57,606 nucleotides of DNA from Chara braunii (GCA_003427395.1 BFEA01000637.1:160702-218307), one strand, 5' to 3'. Shown: positions 11,354 through 21,917, counted from the first letter of the stretch. Notes: generated by a model not told the origin, from the letters alone. Numbers and translations are program-made.

Positions 11354-11705
11354 TCGCAGCCTCATACACAGACAGTTGGGAGGCCCAACGAAATGAGGCC
11401 CAGTAGTTGCAAGAGAGGCACAACATCCTGGGGCCTACCGGAAGCTTCTGGGCCCAGGCCAGTCCAGCCAGGCTGCCGAATGAGGCAGCCTCTTTCCATA
11501 TAGGAAAGAGCTCGCTGCCTGGCCAGGCATTCGGGCACTCGCATGTTGGCGGCAGCGCTGCTGGAGCTGAAGCTCGTGGGCTGCTGCTAGCGTTGAGAGG
11601 CGAAGTGCAAGCACGTGCGGTCGTGCAAGGAGGAGGCCGCTGCTGAGGGCAGCGCCATAGCCCAACCTCCATAGCTGGCGGGCTTGGATGTATAGTGAGG
11701 CGCAG

Positions 11706-12014
11706 GGAGATCGTACCCATAGTCAGTAGGGATAGTGCGGCCCTAGCCGCTGTAGGAGGAAGTAAGACTAAGCGTGTGTGTGTGGTGGTATTCAGGGTGA
11801 TCCAGAGTGAGCATGTGTGAACAGTGGGGTTGGACACAGTGACGAAGGTTGGGATGTTCAGGCGCCGATGCGCCATAGCCTGTTGAAGTGAACTTGCATC
11901 TGAACTGTGTTCTTAATTTCCATATCTCTAAGCTTAGGTGGGCGCCCTGCGCCAGTGTGAATCTCCATCTGTTTGCATGTATGTGAAGTGGAAGTGAAAG
12001 CGAGTCTGATTGCA
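11706..12014 (+). mobile_element. Right part (R-U5) of B1 5' LTR
   Basis: Matches 19349-19751 closely (GTGGTGGTATTCAGGGTGATC, GATGCGCCATAGCCTGTTGAAG, TTTGCATGTATGTGAAG) and ends TCTGATTGCA immediately before the PBS. Upstream of about 11706 the sequence is unrelated to the B 3' LTR and looks like U3 of another family, with CATATAGG as a possible TATA at 11497. Confidence 0.8.
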
Positions 12015-12015
12015 T

Positions 12016-12027
12016 TGGCATCAGAGC
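12016..12027 (+). promoter_or_regulatory. Primer-binding site of B1
   Basis: Reads TGGCATCAGAGC, one mismatch from the complement of the plant initiator tRNA-Met 3' end, directly after the LTR end TGCA. It starts minus-strand DNA synthesis in this class of element. Confidence 0.8.
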
Positions 12028-12176
12028 TGGTTCCCGTTACCCCACGCACCATAGTCGTCGCTAGTAGGGAAGGAGTCGCGTGCCAGTCAGGCGCCATAGC
12101 CGAGGTGCACCATCGGAGAAGGAAGTCCGCCATAGCTGCGTTGCGAAAGAAGGTGCCGTGTACCTGCACAAAAGGC

Positions 12177-12185
<9 letters not shown>

Positions 12186-12250
<65 letters not shown>

Positions 12251-12370
12251 NNNNNNNNNNNNNNNNNNNNNNNNNNNNNNNNNNNNNNNNNNNNNNNNNN
12301 NNNNNNNNNNNNNNNNNNNNNNNNNNNNNNNNNNNNNNNNNNNNNNNNNNNNNNNNNNNNNNNNNNNNNN

Positions 12371-12402
<32 letters not shown>
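12186..12402. repeat. (GA)n microsatellite with assembly gap
   Basis: GA dinucleotide repeat in the B1 leader, interrupted by 120 Ns at 12251-12370. The true length is unknown. ORFs of Arg-Glu or Leu-Ser repeats across it are artefacts. Confidence 0.95.
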
Positions 12403-12682
12403 CGATACAAGATTGGTTGTGTGGTCCAAGAGGAAGTGGCGGCCATAGCCGCGGAGCTCGAACACGGAGTGACGAAGACCGAAGGAGGAGACATAGTCGG
12501 GGAAGAAGGAAGGAGGGACAACGAAGTTCAAGATAGACAAAGCCGAGGGTGAAAAAAAAAAAAAAAAAAAGAAAAAAGAGGAGAAAAGAAGAAGAAAGGG
12601 GCGAGATAGAAGAAAGGCGAAGAAGGTGAAGAGAAGGGAAGTTGGCGAGGAAGAAAGTGCTGGCAGCCATAGCCGACTTAAG

Positions 12683-12795
12683 GGTTGACCTCGGTGTTGA
12701 CCAAGAGTTGACCGGGTGTTGACTAGAGCGTTGACCAAGGTTTGACCACGTTAATCAAGCGTTGACCGAAGTTGTTGACCATGACGTTGACCAAG
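12683..12795 (+). repeat. GTTGACC array in the B1 leader
   Basis: Nine TTGAC words, mostly GTTGACC, in about 110 bp, spaced 8-19 bp and all on the element's sense strand. TTGAC(C/T) is the core of the W-box bound by plant WRKY factors. The B2 leader carries an equivalent array at 42120-42310, also in sense orientation, so the array is conserved between copies. Confidence 0.8.
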
Positions 12796-13353
12796 CTGGA
12801 GTTGGTATAATCTCGCCAGGCCCTTAGCCTATCCCCTCGCCCTATGGATGTACACTCACCCTATGGTACTTGCTGAGTCTGAGTCTGCCTTTCTCTTCTT
12901 TCTGCATTGAGTCTCTTCTGTCCAGGTGATAGGACTCCGTGTATGAAGGATAGGGCCTCGTTGACCAAACCAATACGGGCTGAGTAGGGCTAAAGGTTGT
13001 GTCTGACGACTCTACTGTCCCGGAGGACACGAACCCTCCCTAGAACCGGTACTGACCGGCGGGCTGCTCGGTGTGGCACGATAGGCCCAAAATCCGAGTT
13101 GTGGGCTGCACAGCGGGCCGTCTAAGTCTTGAGAGAACCTGCTCATCACGTCGTCCTGTCTGAGACATTAAAGAATTCCTGAGGAGTTACGGGGGATCTC
13201 CTTAAATACCTCCTGATCAACAATAGGTTCTGTAGTGACGGCTGTAGTTTAAAGTCGAGTCTAGAGACCATAGTTGGTAGGGTTCTATACGGAGCCTGTG
13301 GTCCTTAGATTGAGTCGGTCTTAAGTTGAGTTAGTTAGGGGGGGAGAGTCTAA

Positions 13354-15285
13354 GTGGCGAGGAGTGGAACCGTGGGAACGAGAATCTCCCCTTACATAGC
13401 AGAACAGGATGCGAAAGCCGCCGCCATCCTGAAGGAGAGAATGGAGAAGAAGGAGGCCAAAAAGAAGGCCTTGCTGGAGGAACAGGCGGCGAAGAAGAAG
13501 AAGGTTGAGGAAGAGATGACAAAGGAACTGGAGAGGTTGAAAAAGAGGAGGAAGAAAAACTTAAAGCAGTCGAGGCAGAAGAAGAGGTAGAAGAACAGCC
13601 ATTGGAGAGAAGGACAAGAGGAAGAGGAGAACCCAGTGGTGTGAAGGAAGACCTGTCCGAGAAGAAGATTACGGAATGGGTGGCCAATTTATCCCTGGGA
13701 GAAGAGGAGGAGGCATTAATGTATGTAACCAGAGAAGAGCAGGAGGTGGCCATGAAAGAGTGGGATGCAGAGGAAGACCCACTCAAGCGGCAGACCATAG
13801 AGGATGAAAAGAGGAGGGAGTGGAAGTTGTGATTGATGAGGGAAAGGAAAAAGAGAGTGGACGCAGTGAGCCAGGCGACAAGGGAATTGGAAGAAGTAAA
13901 GAAACAGCGAGAGCAAATGGCGGCGCAGGCGGACCTGTTGGGGAAGATGCAGATCATGGCGAGGAACATAGAGCGCCTAGCCCAGGTCCAGGAAGAGCAA
14001 TATCAGTTTGGTAGGAGTCAGGACATAGCCCTGCGATCCGTATGGCTGGGACTCAGAGACTTCGCACGTGAGTTAGTGATGCAGGTGGGCTCAGAGGTGA
14101 AGGCCCGCCTAGAGAACACAGAGCGTTATTGCACGGGCGCCATAGAGGGCGCCAGACTGGCTGCACCCAAGGAAGAAGAAGCATGTCCTCGTAGGGAGCC
14201 TGTTAAAGTGAAGTTCCCCGACTCCTATAGTGGAAAGAAGGAGGAGAACTTCGACAATTGGGAAACCAATATTAAAACGTATGTGCACTTGCAGAAAGTC
14301 ACCCCAGACGAACACGTCCTGATAGTTATCCACGCTCTTAGGGAGGAAGCAGCAAGCTTCGCCCGTTCCTTGTGTCGCGCCACCAATTGCAACGATGACT
14401 TAGTTGCGTATTCAGCGTTTACCCCTCTCTGCGATTTTCTTAAGTTATTGAGAGAACAGTTTGCAGACATTACCCGTAGTGTCAAAGCATCAGATAAGCT
14501 GCAAACCATCCATTCTCATCACTGGGAGAGTGTCAGGGCACTCAAAGGTGTGATGGACGAGTTAGTCGTCGTTCCTGACCATGGGGTCACTGAGACCCAA
14601 TTGGTCAACCTCTTCTATCGTGCCATGCCTGAACAGCTACGCGGGCATTTCTTTGAAAAAAGTCAGCAGCCTACCATGACCTATGATGCTTTGAGCAGGG
14701 AAGTGGTAGCGTTCGAAGCACGGTCCATGTCAGCCTCCACTTTCTGGCACAAGGACCTGGATAAGGGCAAAAAGTGGAAAGGTCGTACCATCTCGGGTCA
14801 GGTCAAGACAAAGGATCGCCTGATCCTTACACTAGACAAAGGTGGTATGGATGAAGTCCCCTACGACCAGATAGTGTGGGGACTAGAAGAGGAAGGATAT
14901 AGTAACGCTAGCCAGGGGAGGATTTACGTTGCTGTCGCGACCGGAGGGAGGCCGCAAGGAGGAGGTAGAGACCAGGGCCAAGGGGGCCGGGCCTCAGGTG
15001 GTCGTTTCCAGGGCGATCAGGGGGTTGGCGGTAGAGGGAACCGCCAAGCGGGAGGCAGGGGTCAAGGTCCCTCACAAAACCGTTATGGAAATAGGTCACC
15101 GAATAGGGGGAATAGGTCACCCTTTAGGAGAAGCGGTTGGCACCAAGGTGTGCCACAGGGCCAGCCTTGGGAAGATTTGGGACTGGACCGACGCGTCTAG
15201 CAACAGTGTGTGGATCAGGGGCAGTGCATATATTGCGGTGACCCTGGCCACATCATCAAATATCATCCAAAGTATAGAGAGGCCC
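13354..15285 (+). pseudogene. B1 gag remnant
   Basis: Gag of family B. The N-terminal third is a Lys/Glu-rich coiled coil (ILKERMEKKEAKKKALLEEQ), followed by WVANLSLGE, then the gag core from about 14205 (VKFPDSYSGKK, FDNW, ALREEAASFARSL). An RGG-rich C-terminal tail at 14940-15110 is typical of RNA binding. A frameshift between 13590 and 13602 and a TGA at 13830-13832 break the N-terminal part. After a stop at 15198-15200 the same frame holds a zinc-knuckle remnant near 15212-15253 (CIYCGDPGH) lacking the last Cys. B2 gag at 39966-41576 is the better-preserved version. Confidence 0.8.
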
Positions 15286-15382
15286 GATCGGCTGCCCAAG
15301 GCTCAAAAGGCAGCCGCCGGTAGGGGTTGCAACTGCCCTTACCATAAGGCCATGTGGGGAAACTCCCACACCACATGCGCCT

Positions 15383-16805
15383 ATGGCAGAGGTTGTAGGT
15401 CGGTGCCTAGATAGTTGTCCAAAGACTGTGTGTGAGAGTCTCTTTAGGGCCTCCCTCACAGGCGTGGCTGACGAGCTAAAGGAGAGAATGCCCGCCTGGG
15501 CCAAGATGAAGAGAGAGAGTAGAGGACAACTAGTACTAGTAGAAGTAGGAGTCTTTAGGAGCAAAGTAGGGGCCCTCGTAGATAGTGGGGACACTCGCAG
15601 CTATATTAGTAGAAAGGCGCTGCAAAAGTTAAAGTTGGGATTGAAAGTCCAAAAGTTAGCAGACCCCATAGTAAGTATCCTCGCAGATAATCACACGATT
15701 GGAGTAGAGGATTACGTAGAGGGAGTCCAGGCGTATTTCCGCCTAGAGAAAGATGGGAAGGTGGAAAAAGTTCTCCATTCCCTGACTCTCCTCGTAGAGG
15801 CTCGTAGAGGACAACCTCCTATTTGACGTAGTCCTAGGAATGGACTGGGGAGAGGCAGCAGGAGCCAGACTTCTTCTGAGAGAGCATGAGTGTAGGCTCC
15901 CTAGTCCATCAGGCGAGGTGAAGACTGCTCGTCTGTTTCATGTGTCAGGAGTAGACAACTCCTTAGCAAATTGTTGTCTTAGCGCTCCTGCATTTATGAG
16001 GCTAGTGAAGAAGGAGCAACTAGAAGAACAGGTTTTTGTAGCCTATGTTAGACCAATCACTGAGCCTAAAGAGGAAAAGCCCATAGATCCCGCTATTGCC
16101 AAGCTGCTGGAAGAGTATACAGATTTAGCTAAGCTGCCAACAGGGGTAGTCCCGCGGCCCATCCAGCATCGCATTGAGATAGAGCATGGCAGTAGGACTC
16201 CTAAAGGAGCAGTGTATCGGATGTCCCTGTGGGAGTTGGAGGAGGTGTGCAAGCAGTTAGATGAACTCTTAGAGAAGGGTTGGATTAGGCCCAGTTCGTC
16301 TCCATTTGGAGCACCTGTTCCATTTGTCCCCAAGAAGGAGGGAGAGCTTAGAATGTGCATTGACTATAGGGGTCTCAATGCTATTACAGTGAAGAATGTG
16401 GAACCACTGCCCCGTATAGATGATCTTTTAGATCGGGTGCATGGTTGCAAGTACTTCTCGAAGATAGATTTGAAGTCCGGATATCATCAGATAGAGGTTC
16501 ATCCTGATGATCAGTATAAGACCGCATTCCGGATTAGGTATGGGCACTACGAGTTCATAGTTATGCCCTTTGGACTAACCAACGCGCCAGCAACTTTTCA
16601 GCGTTGTATGAACGACTTATTTAGGCCGTGGTTAGACAGGTTTGTAGTAGTCTACTTAGATGATATTCTAGTGTTCAGTACGACCCTCCAGGAGCATGAG
16701 GGTCATCTGAGGCAGGTCTTGGAGAAGCTGAGAGAGGCCAACTTCAAGATCGACACAAAGAAGTATGAATGGGCAAAGACCCAAGTTTTGTATTTAGACC
16801 CATAA
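15383..16805 (+). pseudogene. B1 protease-RT remnant
   Basis: The protease motif near 15575-15605 reads DSGDTRSYIS; other copies have Ala or Ser at the fourth position. The frame breaks near 15800 at a 10-bp direct duplication (CTCGTAGAGG twice). From 15840 the frame continues through GMDWGEAAG, the protease-RT linker, [41 protein letters not shown] and YLDDILVF. It ends at VLYL, fused to sequence that normally lies about 120 codons further on, so the RT thumb/connection and the first part of RNase H are deleted at about 16798. Confidence 0.85.
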
Positions 16806-17236
16806 AGTTTATGTTTGCTAGGATGCCTTCGGAGAAGGTAGCGACATCCACCTACGAAAGGGAACTCTACGCTCTCAAGCAAGCATTAGAACACTGGAAG
16901 CACTACTTGCTTGGGAGACACTTCAAAGTCTATTCAGACAACGAGACGTTAAGGTGGCTGAAGACTGAGGCCAAGATGACACCTAAGCTTACTAGGTGGG
17001 CCGCAGAGTTAGACCAATATGATTTTGAGCTCAAGCCAGTAAAAGGGAAGTATAACGTAGTTGCGGATGCTCTGAGTAGGAGAGCTGACTACTTTGGGGC
17101 AATAGTTCACTATCTAGATATAGGGAGAGACCTGCAACAGAAAGTCAGAGAGGCGTATGCGCAGGACCCTATCTATAGTAGCCTCCTCAAGAGAGTAAAG
17201 GCGGCCCTTGAGTCTAGGGGAATGCCACGATATTGA
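16799..17236 (+). pseudogene. B1 RNase H fragment
   Basis: C-terminal RNase H region after the internal deletion. ARMPSEKVATSTYERELYALKQALEHWKHYLLGRHFKVYSD carries the catalytic Glu and later Asp, then the linker FELKPVKGKYNVVADALSRR. The N-terminal strand with the first catalytic Asp (TTDA in B2) is missing. The frame terminates in a duplicated segment at 17168-17366. Confidence 0.8.
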
Positions 17237-17366
17237 GGTACATTTTGGGTCCCTATCTATAGTAGCCTGTGTCTCCCTTTCTCCTGAAGAGACTAAAGGC
17301 GGCCCTTGAGTCTCCCGACCGTAGTCTGATCCTAGGGGAATGCCACGATATTGAGGGACATTTTGG
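17168..17366 (+). repeat. Imperfect local duplication of about 85-115 bp in B1 pol
   Basis: 17168-17250 and 17252-17366 share CTATCTATAGTAGCCT, AAAGGCGGCCCTTGAGTCT and AGGGGAATGCCACGATATTGAGG. The first copy lacks about 20 bp present in the second. It sits between RNase H and integrase and disrupts the frame. Confidence 0.8.
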
Positions 17367-18636
17367 TTGGCAAAAGACTCTAGCTAACCTCATGCGCGCG
17401 TACATATGGCATGGGATGAAGGCCGACTGCATAGAGTACGTTCGCAGTTGTAAGGTCTGCCAAAGAAACAAAACCTCTACGCGTGCCCCTCTAGGTCTTC
17501 TCAGACCCTTGCCTATTCCTGACCAGCCGGGAGACTCAGCATCCATTGACTTTATGGACACCCATGTCAAGAGTAGGCACGACAAGAGCCAAATCATGGT
17601 TATAGTCGATAGATTTAGCAAGTATGCAGTTTTTGTTCCTCTGGCTGCGGAGGCACGCACAGATTTAGTAATCCAGAAGTCCTCTGATAATTGGGTCAGT
17701 GAACACGAGATTCCGTTGTCTATAGTTAGTGATAGAGACACCTGTGTCACTAGTCAGAACTGGCAGGAGTTGATGAGAGTCTATGGGTCTAAGTTGTTGA
17801 TGTCATCTGGTCGTCATCCAGAGACTAACGGTCAGATTGAACAAATGAATAAGATCCTGCAACAAGTTTTGCGTATGTACATTAGACTGGATCAAGTCAA
17901 TTGGGATGAGATGCTCCCAAAGGTAGCCAGTGCATATAACAATAGTATGCATCTAGCCACTTGTCGCACTCCCAACGAGTTGCATAAGTCTTTCAAACCA
18001 CGTAGACCATTTGAAGGACTTAATCGGGACCAGATTCGGAGGCTACCGCCCGAAACTAGGGAGTTTGCACTTCAGCACGAGAAAGAATTAGCTACCGTTA
18101 TAGAGAACCTCAGGAAGGCCCAGCATAGAATGATAGAGCAAGCCAACAAGCACCGTCGCCCGTCGCAGTTTCAAGTAGGCGACTTAGTCTGGGTCAAGTC
18201 TATAGAATTTGCTCCTGAGGAGAACATTTCACAGAAGCTATTGCCAGCGTACAGGGGACCGTGGCCAGTCCTAGAAGTCAAGGGCGGAGAGGATGGACCG
18301 TCCTATACAATAGAGATCCCAACACACCTCCACACCTACCCTGTGTTTCACGCGTCAAAGTTTCTGCCTTGTGTCACGAGCCAACAGTTTCCATCAAGAA
18401 GATCCATAATTGCCCCGGGCATGGATGGAAGATATGACATTGAGGGCATTGTAGGTGAAAATGTCTTCAGAACAGGAGGTAGAGGTCGTCCTCAGAAACA
18501 GTACAAGGTTCGACTTGTGTATCAAGAACCGGATGACGACCGCTGGTACACACGAACAAAACTTCTAGAGTCCGCTCCCGATATAGTTCGTGCCTATGAG
18601 AGAGACAAGAAAGGTAAAGGTCCTGCCTTGGACTGA
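17269..18636 (+). CDS. B1 integrase with chromodomain-like C-terminus
   Basis: Longest open pol piece in the window, about 455 codons. Its start is not a true initiation site: it is where the frame reopens after the duplication. Order: HHCC zinc-binding region (ECHDIEGHFGWQKTL, then CKVCQRNK); DDE core with Asp in SIDFMD, Asp in VSDRDTC and Glu in NGQIEQMN; C-terminal DNA-binding part (FQVGDLVWVK, LLPAYRGPWPVLEVKG); then a chromodomain-like segment from MDGRYDIEGIVG to WYTRTKLLESAPDIVRAYE. Chromodomains target integration toward particular chromatin marks. All three catalytic acids are kept. It ends 38 bp before the 3' LTR. Confidence 0.85.
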   Translation: MSPFLLKRLKAALESPDRSLILGECHDIEGHFGWQKTLANLMRAYIWHGMKADCIEYVRSCKVCQRNKTSTRAPLGLLRPLPIPDQPGDSASIDFMDTHVKSRHDKSQIMVIVDRFSKYAVFVPLAAEARTDLVIQKSSDNWVSEHEIPLSIVSDRDTCVTSQNWQELMRVYGSKLLMSSGRHPETNGQIEQMNKILQQVLRMYIRLDQVNWDEMLPKVASAYNNSMHLATCRTPNELHKSFKPRRPFEGLNRDQIRRLPPETREFALQHEKELATVIENLRKAQHRMIEQANKHRRPSQFQVGDLVWVKSIEFAPEENISQKLLPAYRGPWPVLEVKGGEDGPSYTIEIPTHLHTYPVFHASKFLPCVTSQQFPSRRSIIAPGMDGRYDIEGIVGENVFRTGGRGRPQKQYKVRLVYQEPDDDRWYTRTKLLESAPDIVRAYERDKKGKGPALD

Positions 18637-18674
18637 AATATTCTCAGAGGACCTCCAATTTAGGCCGGCGGGAG

Positions 18675-19751
18675 TGAAACAGATTCCACCTTTCGCAGTA
18701 GCCGACGCAGATCCCAGGGTTCAATCCCTAGTCCTCACTTCACCTGTGTACAGTATCTGAGTCGACCCTGAGAGTTGAACCTGTGAGTTGTGTATTCGCA
18801 GTAGTTGGTAGGCTGTCGTAGGGCCGTAGGTTGTAGAGGTTCGATCTGTAGACCTGTCATTGAAGGTCTTAGCAGGTCCTAGCAGGTCCTAGGAGTCGTA
18901 GATGTAGCCCCTTCGAAGGGTCAAAGTCGTAGCTGCTGTAGTCGTGAAAGGTCAAGGTCGTAGCTGCTACGGTACCGAAAGGCCAAGTCTACGGACTACC
19001 GGAAGTGGCCTTTCGGAGCTTGCTCACGTTTAGACAGAGGCAAGTGGGCAAGTGGCGTAGCCAGCTGCAGTACGTCGGCAGTGCGACTGCAGCGAGTTGG
19101 CAAAATTCGTCCTCATGCAGTCAGTGGTATCAGTCCCAGTCAGTCAGGGTCTTGTCAAGCAAGTGCCGTGAGGGACTGTGTGTACCCAGGGCATGGGAAA
19201 GGGGCAGACCAACGAGCTACAGAAGTATAAAGCAAGAGGCAGCGACCAGTCATTCGTTCATTCGCTGCGCAAGCCATGCGGAAGCGCTGCTACAGCGTCT
19301 TGTGCGAAGGTGGTCTGCAGGTTGCCCGAAGACGAAGTGGGCTGAAGGGAGATCGTAGCCATAGTCAGTAGTGGTAGTGCGGCCATAGCCGCTGTAGGAG
19401 GAAGTGAGACTAAGCGTGTGTGTGTGGTGGTATTCAGGGTGATCCAGAGTGAGCGTGTGTGAACAGTGGGGTTGGACACAGTGACGAAGGTTGGGATGTT
19501 CAGGCGCCGATGCGCCATAGCCTGTTGAAGTGAACTTGCATCTGAACTGTNTGTGTGAACAGTGGGGTTGGACACAGTGACGAAGGTTGGGATGTTCAGG
19601 CGCCGATGCGCCATAGCCTGTTGAAGTGAACTTGCATCTGAACTGTGTTCTTGATTTCCATATCTCTAAGCTTGAGTGGGCGCCCTGCGCCAGTGTGAAT
19701 CTCCATCTGTTTGCATGTATGTGAAGTGGAGTGAAAGCGAGTCTGATTGCA
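18675..19751 (+). mobile_element. B1 3' LTR
   Basis: Starts TGAAACAG after purine-rich GGCGGGAG and ends TGATTGCA. The same start (TGAAACGG) marks the LTRs at 20037 and, in reverse, 35815. Contains an artefactual 95-bp duplication around N at 19551. After removing it the LTR is about 980 bp. Includes GCGGCCATAGCCGC at about 19379 and GCGCCATAGCC at about 19511. Confidence 0.85.
19456..19646. repeat. 95-bp exact duplication around a single N
   Basis: 19456-19550 and 19552-19646 are identical, separated by N at 19551. Other LTRs of the family carry the segment once, so this is most likely an unmerged contig overlap. Confidence 0.9.
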
Positions 19752-20036
19752 GCTTTCTTTTTCCTGTCTCTGTGCTGCATGGCTAGGTTTACCAGTCCAT
19801 GAGTCTGGTGGCTTCCTTCCAAATCTGAAAGCCCCTGCATCCTTCCTAGACCTGTGACATATCCATAGACATGGTCCAGCAGCATTCCTCAAAGTTAAGC
19901 TAGGGTAGTACACGAGGCCTAAATGTCTTTTTTTTTTTTTTTTTTAACTCACACACGCAGGTGCTTCTGGGGGACGTCAGTCCGGTTGCTCGTCACTGGC
20001 ACGCATGGCCATGAGAATAGTTCAGATAGTCAAGTG
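19752..20036. other. Sequence between B1 and B3 LTRs
   Basis: No gene, LTR or repeat recognised except a T17 run at about 19928. It may be older target DNA between two family-B insertions. Confidence 0.4.
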
Positions 20037-20936
20037 TGAAACGGTTTTCACCTTTGCAGAAGCAGATGCAGATCCCAGGGTTCGATCCCTAGACCTTACC
20101 TGCACCCGTGTACAGTATCGAGTAGACCCCTGTGTGTTTTGAACCCGCGACCTGTGTTTTAGTGGTGACTGTACCTTGTCATAGGTCCCTGTAGTTGTTG
20201 GGGTTCGATCTGTTTAGTGGTGACTGTACCTTGTCGTAGGTCCCTGCAGTTGTAGGGGTTAGATCTATCAAGTAGGGGTTACAGATGTGTAGAGGTCGAA
20301 ACTGCTAGGCAAGAGGTCAGTAGGTAAGTCGTAGGTCCAGCTGCGTCGAGTAGGCAGTGCGACTGCATCGAGTAGGCAGTGCAACGCCATGCAGTCAGCG
20401 GTACCGGTCCAGTCAGTTGCAGTCCAGTCAAGCAAGTACCGTGTGGGACTGTGTGCACCGAGGGCCTGGAGGAAAGGGGCAGACCAGCGATCAACAGAGG
20501 TATAAATCAAGAGGCAGTGTTCAGGGATTCATTCATTCGCTGCGTAAGCCATGCAGAAGTGCTGTCTCAAGCAACTTGTGCGAGGCGGTCTGCAGAGCGC
20601 CCGAAGTTGAAGAGGGCTGGAAGAAGTTAGCGTAGCTATAGTTAGTGGTGAAGCGGCCATAGCCGCTGTAGATAGGAGAGAGACACAAGAGTGTTTAAGT
20701 GTGTGGGGTATTCAGGGTGATCAAGAGTTGAGTGAGTGCGAATGGTGGTGTTGGAGACAGTGTTGAGAGTTGGGTTGTACAGGCACTGAAGCGCCATAGC
20801 CTGTTGAAGCAAGTTTGCGCCCGAACTGTTTTCCCGAGTTCCATATCTCTGAGTTTTGAGTGGGCGCTGTGTGCCAGTGTGATTTGCCATCTGTTTGCAT
20901 GTATGTGAAGCAAAGAAGAAAGCGAGTCTGACTGCA
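20037..20936 (+). mobile_element. 5' LTR of element B3
   Basis: 900-bp LTR from TGAAACGG to TCTGACTGCA, clearly diverged from B1 (it shares GTTCGATCCCTAGAC, GCGGCCATAGCCGCTG, CATAGCCTGTTGAAG and TTTGCATGTATGTGAAG). A PBS follows, so this is a 5' LTR, but the internal region is replaced after about 20974 by LINE sequence. Confidence 0.85.
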
Positions 20937-20937
20937 T

Positions 20938-20949
20938 TGGTATCGGAGC
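20938..20949 (+). promoter_or_regulatory. Primer-binding site of B3
   Basis: TGGTATCGGAGC directly after the LTR end TGCA, then GGTTCCTGTTACTCC, closely matching the start of the B1 leader. It confirms that the LTR is a 5' copy. Confidence 0.8.
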
Positions 20950-20974
20950 TGGTTCCTGTTACTCCATGCGCCAT

Positions 20975-21917
20975 CGCCAGGTCCTTACTCTGGCTCTTAG
21001 CTGAAGGCCTCGGAGTTTCAATTTTGTCCACTCTGATAATTCCTCTTTTGCTTTGGTGTATAGATCTGCGAAGAATGTTGACTTGGGGTTATGCTGGAGC
21101 TTAAATTCTGCCATGTCGATTGCATCTCTTAGCATCTCCTCCCTTTCCTTTCTTAGGGCAGCTAATTTTCTTGAAGTTTGTGATACTTTACTGCTGATGT
21201 CTTTAATGATTTTGGGGAAAGCAGTAAAGATTTCGTCTTCTTCCGCTTTTTGGCAGGCTTGGGTTAGTATGATGTTTAGCTCCGAAGTGAAGGATTGACT
21301 GGTAAGCAAGGCGTTGTTGAAACGGTAAAAGCTCTTACCCAGGTATCCTGTTTTGGTGAATCTGAGGTCGAGTGTGATAAGTTTGTGGTCTAGACCGTTG
21401 TGATAGGCTGCTCTTTCCACTCTACAGTCTTGAATCGTTCCTACTAAAGATTCTGTGATGAGGAAGAAGTCTATTATGGAAAATGAGGTTCTATTATGGG
21501 AAAAGTTTTCCTGATGCAAGAGAAATGTTTCTCTTCAGGGTGCAGGAGGCGGAATGGGTCAAGTAGGTTCTTTCGTGTAATGAAGTCAGTTAGGTCTATG
21601 CTGTTTGCTTGTTGAGATGTGTCTGCCGCATTAGAGATTTTATCAAGGGAGAGTTCTTGAACAGAATTCCAACCACCCATTAGAATTACGTGGTTTTGTG
21701 GGGGGATCAGGTTCTCAATGGTATGGAGGAAAGGGTTTTTTTCTTGGGGGTTATTGGGGCCGTATATCCCGAAGATTGTTAGTTCTTCCTCCTTATGTTT
21801 GATGTCTAGTCTAATCCATCTGCCCGACGTATCTTGCCAATTGTTTAGGACCTGTATGTTGTTGCTTGCCCTTGAGTTCTGATGTAGGAGGATGACGATG
21901 CCTGCTGATCCGTTAGG
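20975..21917 (-). pseudogene. LINE ORF2 fragment: C-terminal part of endonuclease
   Basis: Minus-strand piece of a non-LTR retrotransposon ORF2. It begins (at 21917) with GSAGIVILLHQN and continues WIRLDIKH, FGIYGPNNP, MGGWNSV (where GDFN is usual) and, near 21390, GLDHKLITLDLRF, equal to the conserved SDH strand of exonuclease-endonuclease-phosphatase domains. It then enters the linker toward RT (ELSEWTKLKLRGLQLRARV) and stops at about 20975 against the B3 leader. RT is absent. A frame break near 21480 splits it. The N-terminal half of the same domain is at 32275-32590 in the opposite orientation; see the inversion finding. Confidence 0.8.

Larger units (their letters stand above)
11100..19751 (+). 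mobile_element. Ty3/gypsy chromovirus element B1
   Basis: Plus-strand element: 5' LTR ending at 12014, PBS at 12016, leader to 13353, gag from 13354, pol to 18636, PPT-like GGCGGGAG, 3' LTR 18675-19751. LTRs end TGATTGCA. Gag and the first part of pol are broken, while integrase-chromodomain is open. The 5' LTR matches the 3' LTR only over about the last 310 bp, so the left boundary is uncertain. Confidence 0.8.

Noticed and set aside
11858-12738. Several ORFs of about 120-270 codons around 12.0-12.7 kb, on both strands
   Set aside because: They read through (GA)n and 120 Ns as RE or SL repeats; they are leader sequence of B1, not genes.
13354-13832. Host coiled-coil gene
   Set aside because: Matches the N-terminus of B2 gag (39966-41576) in order and position; it is broken gag.
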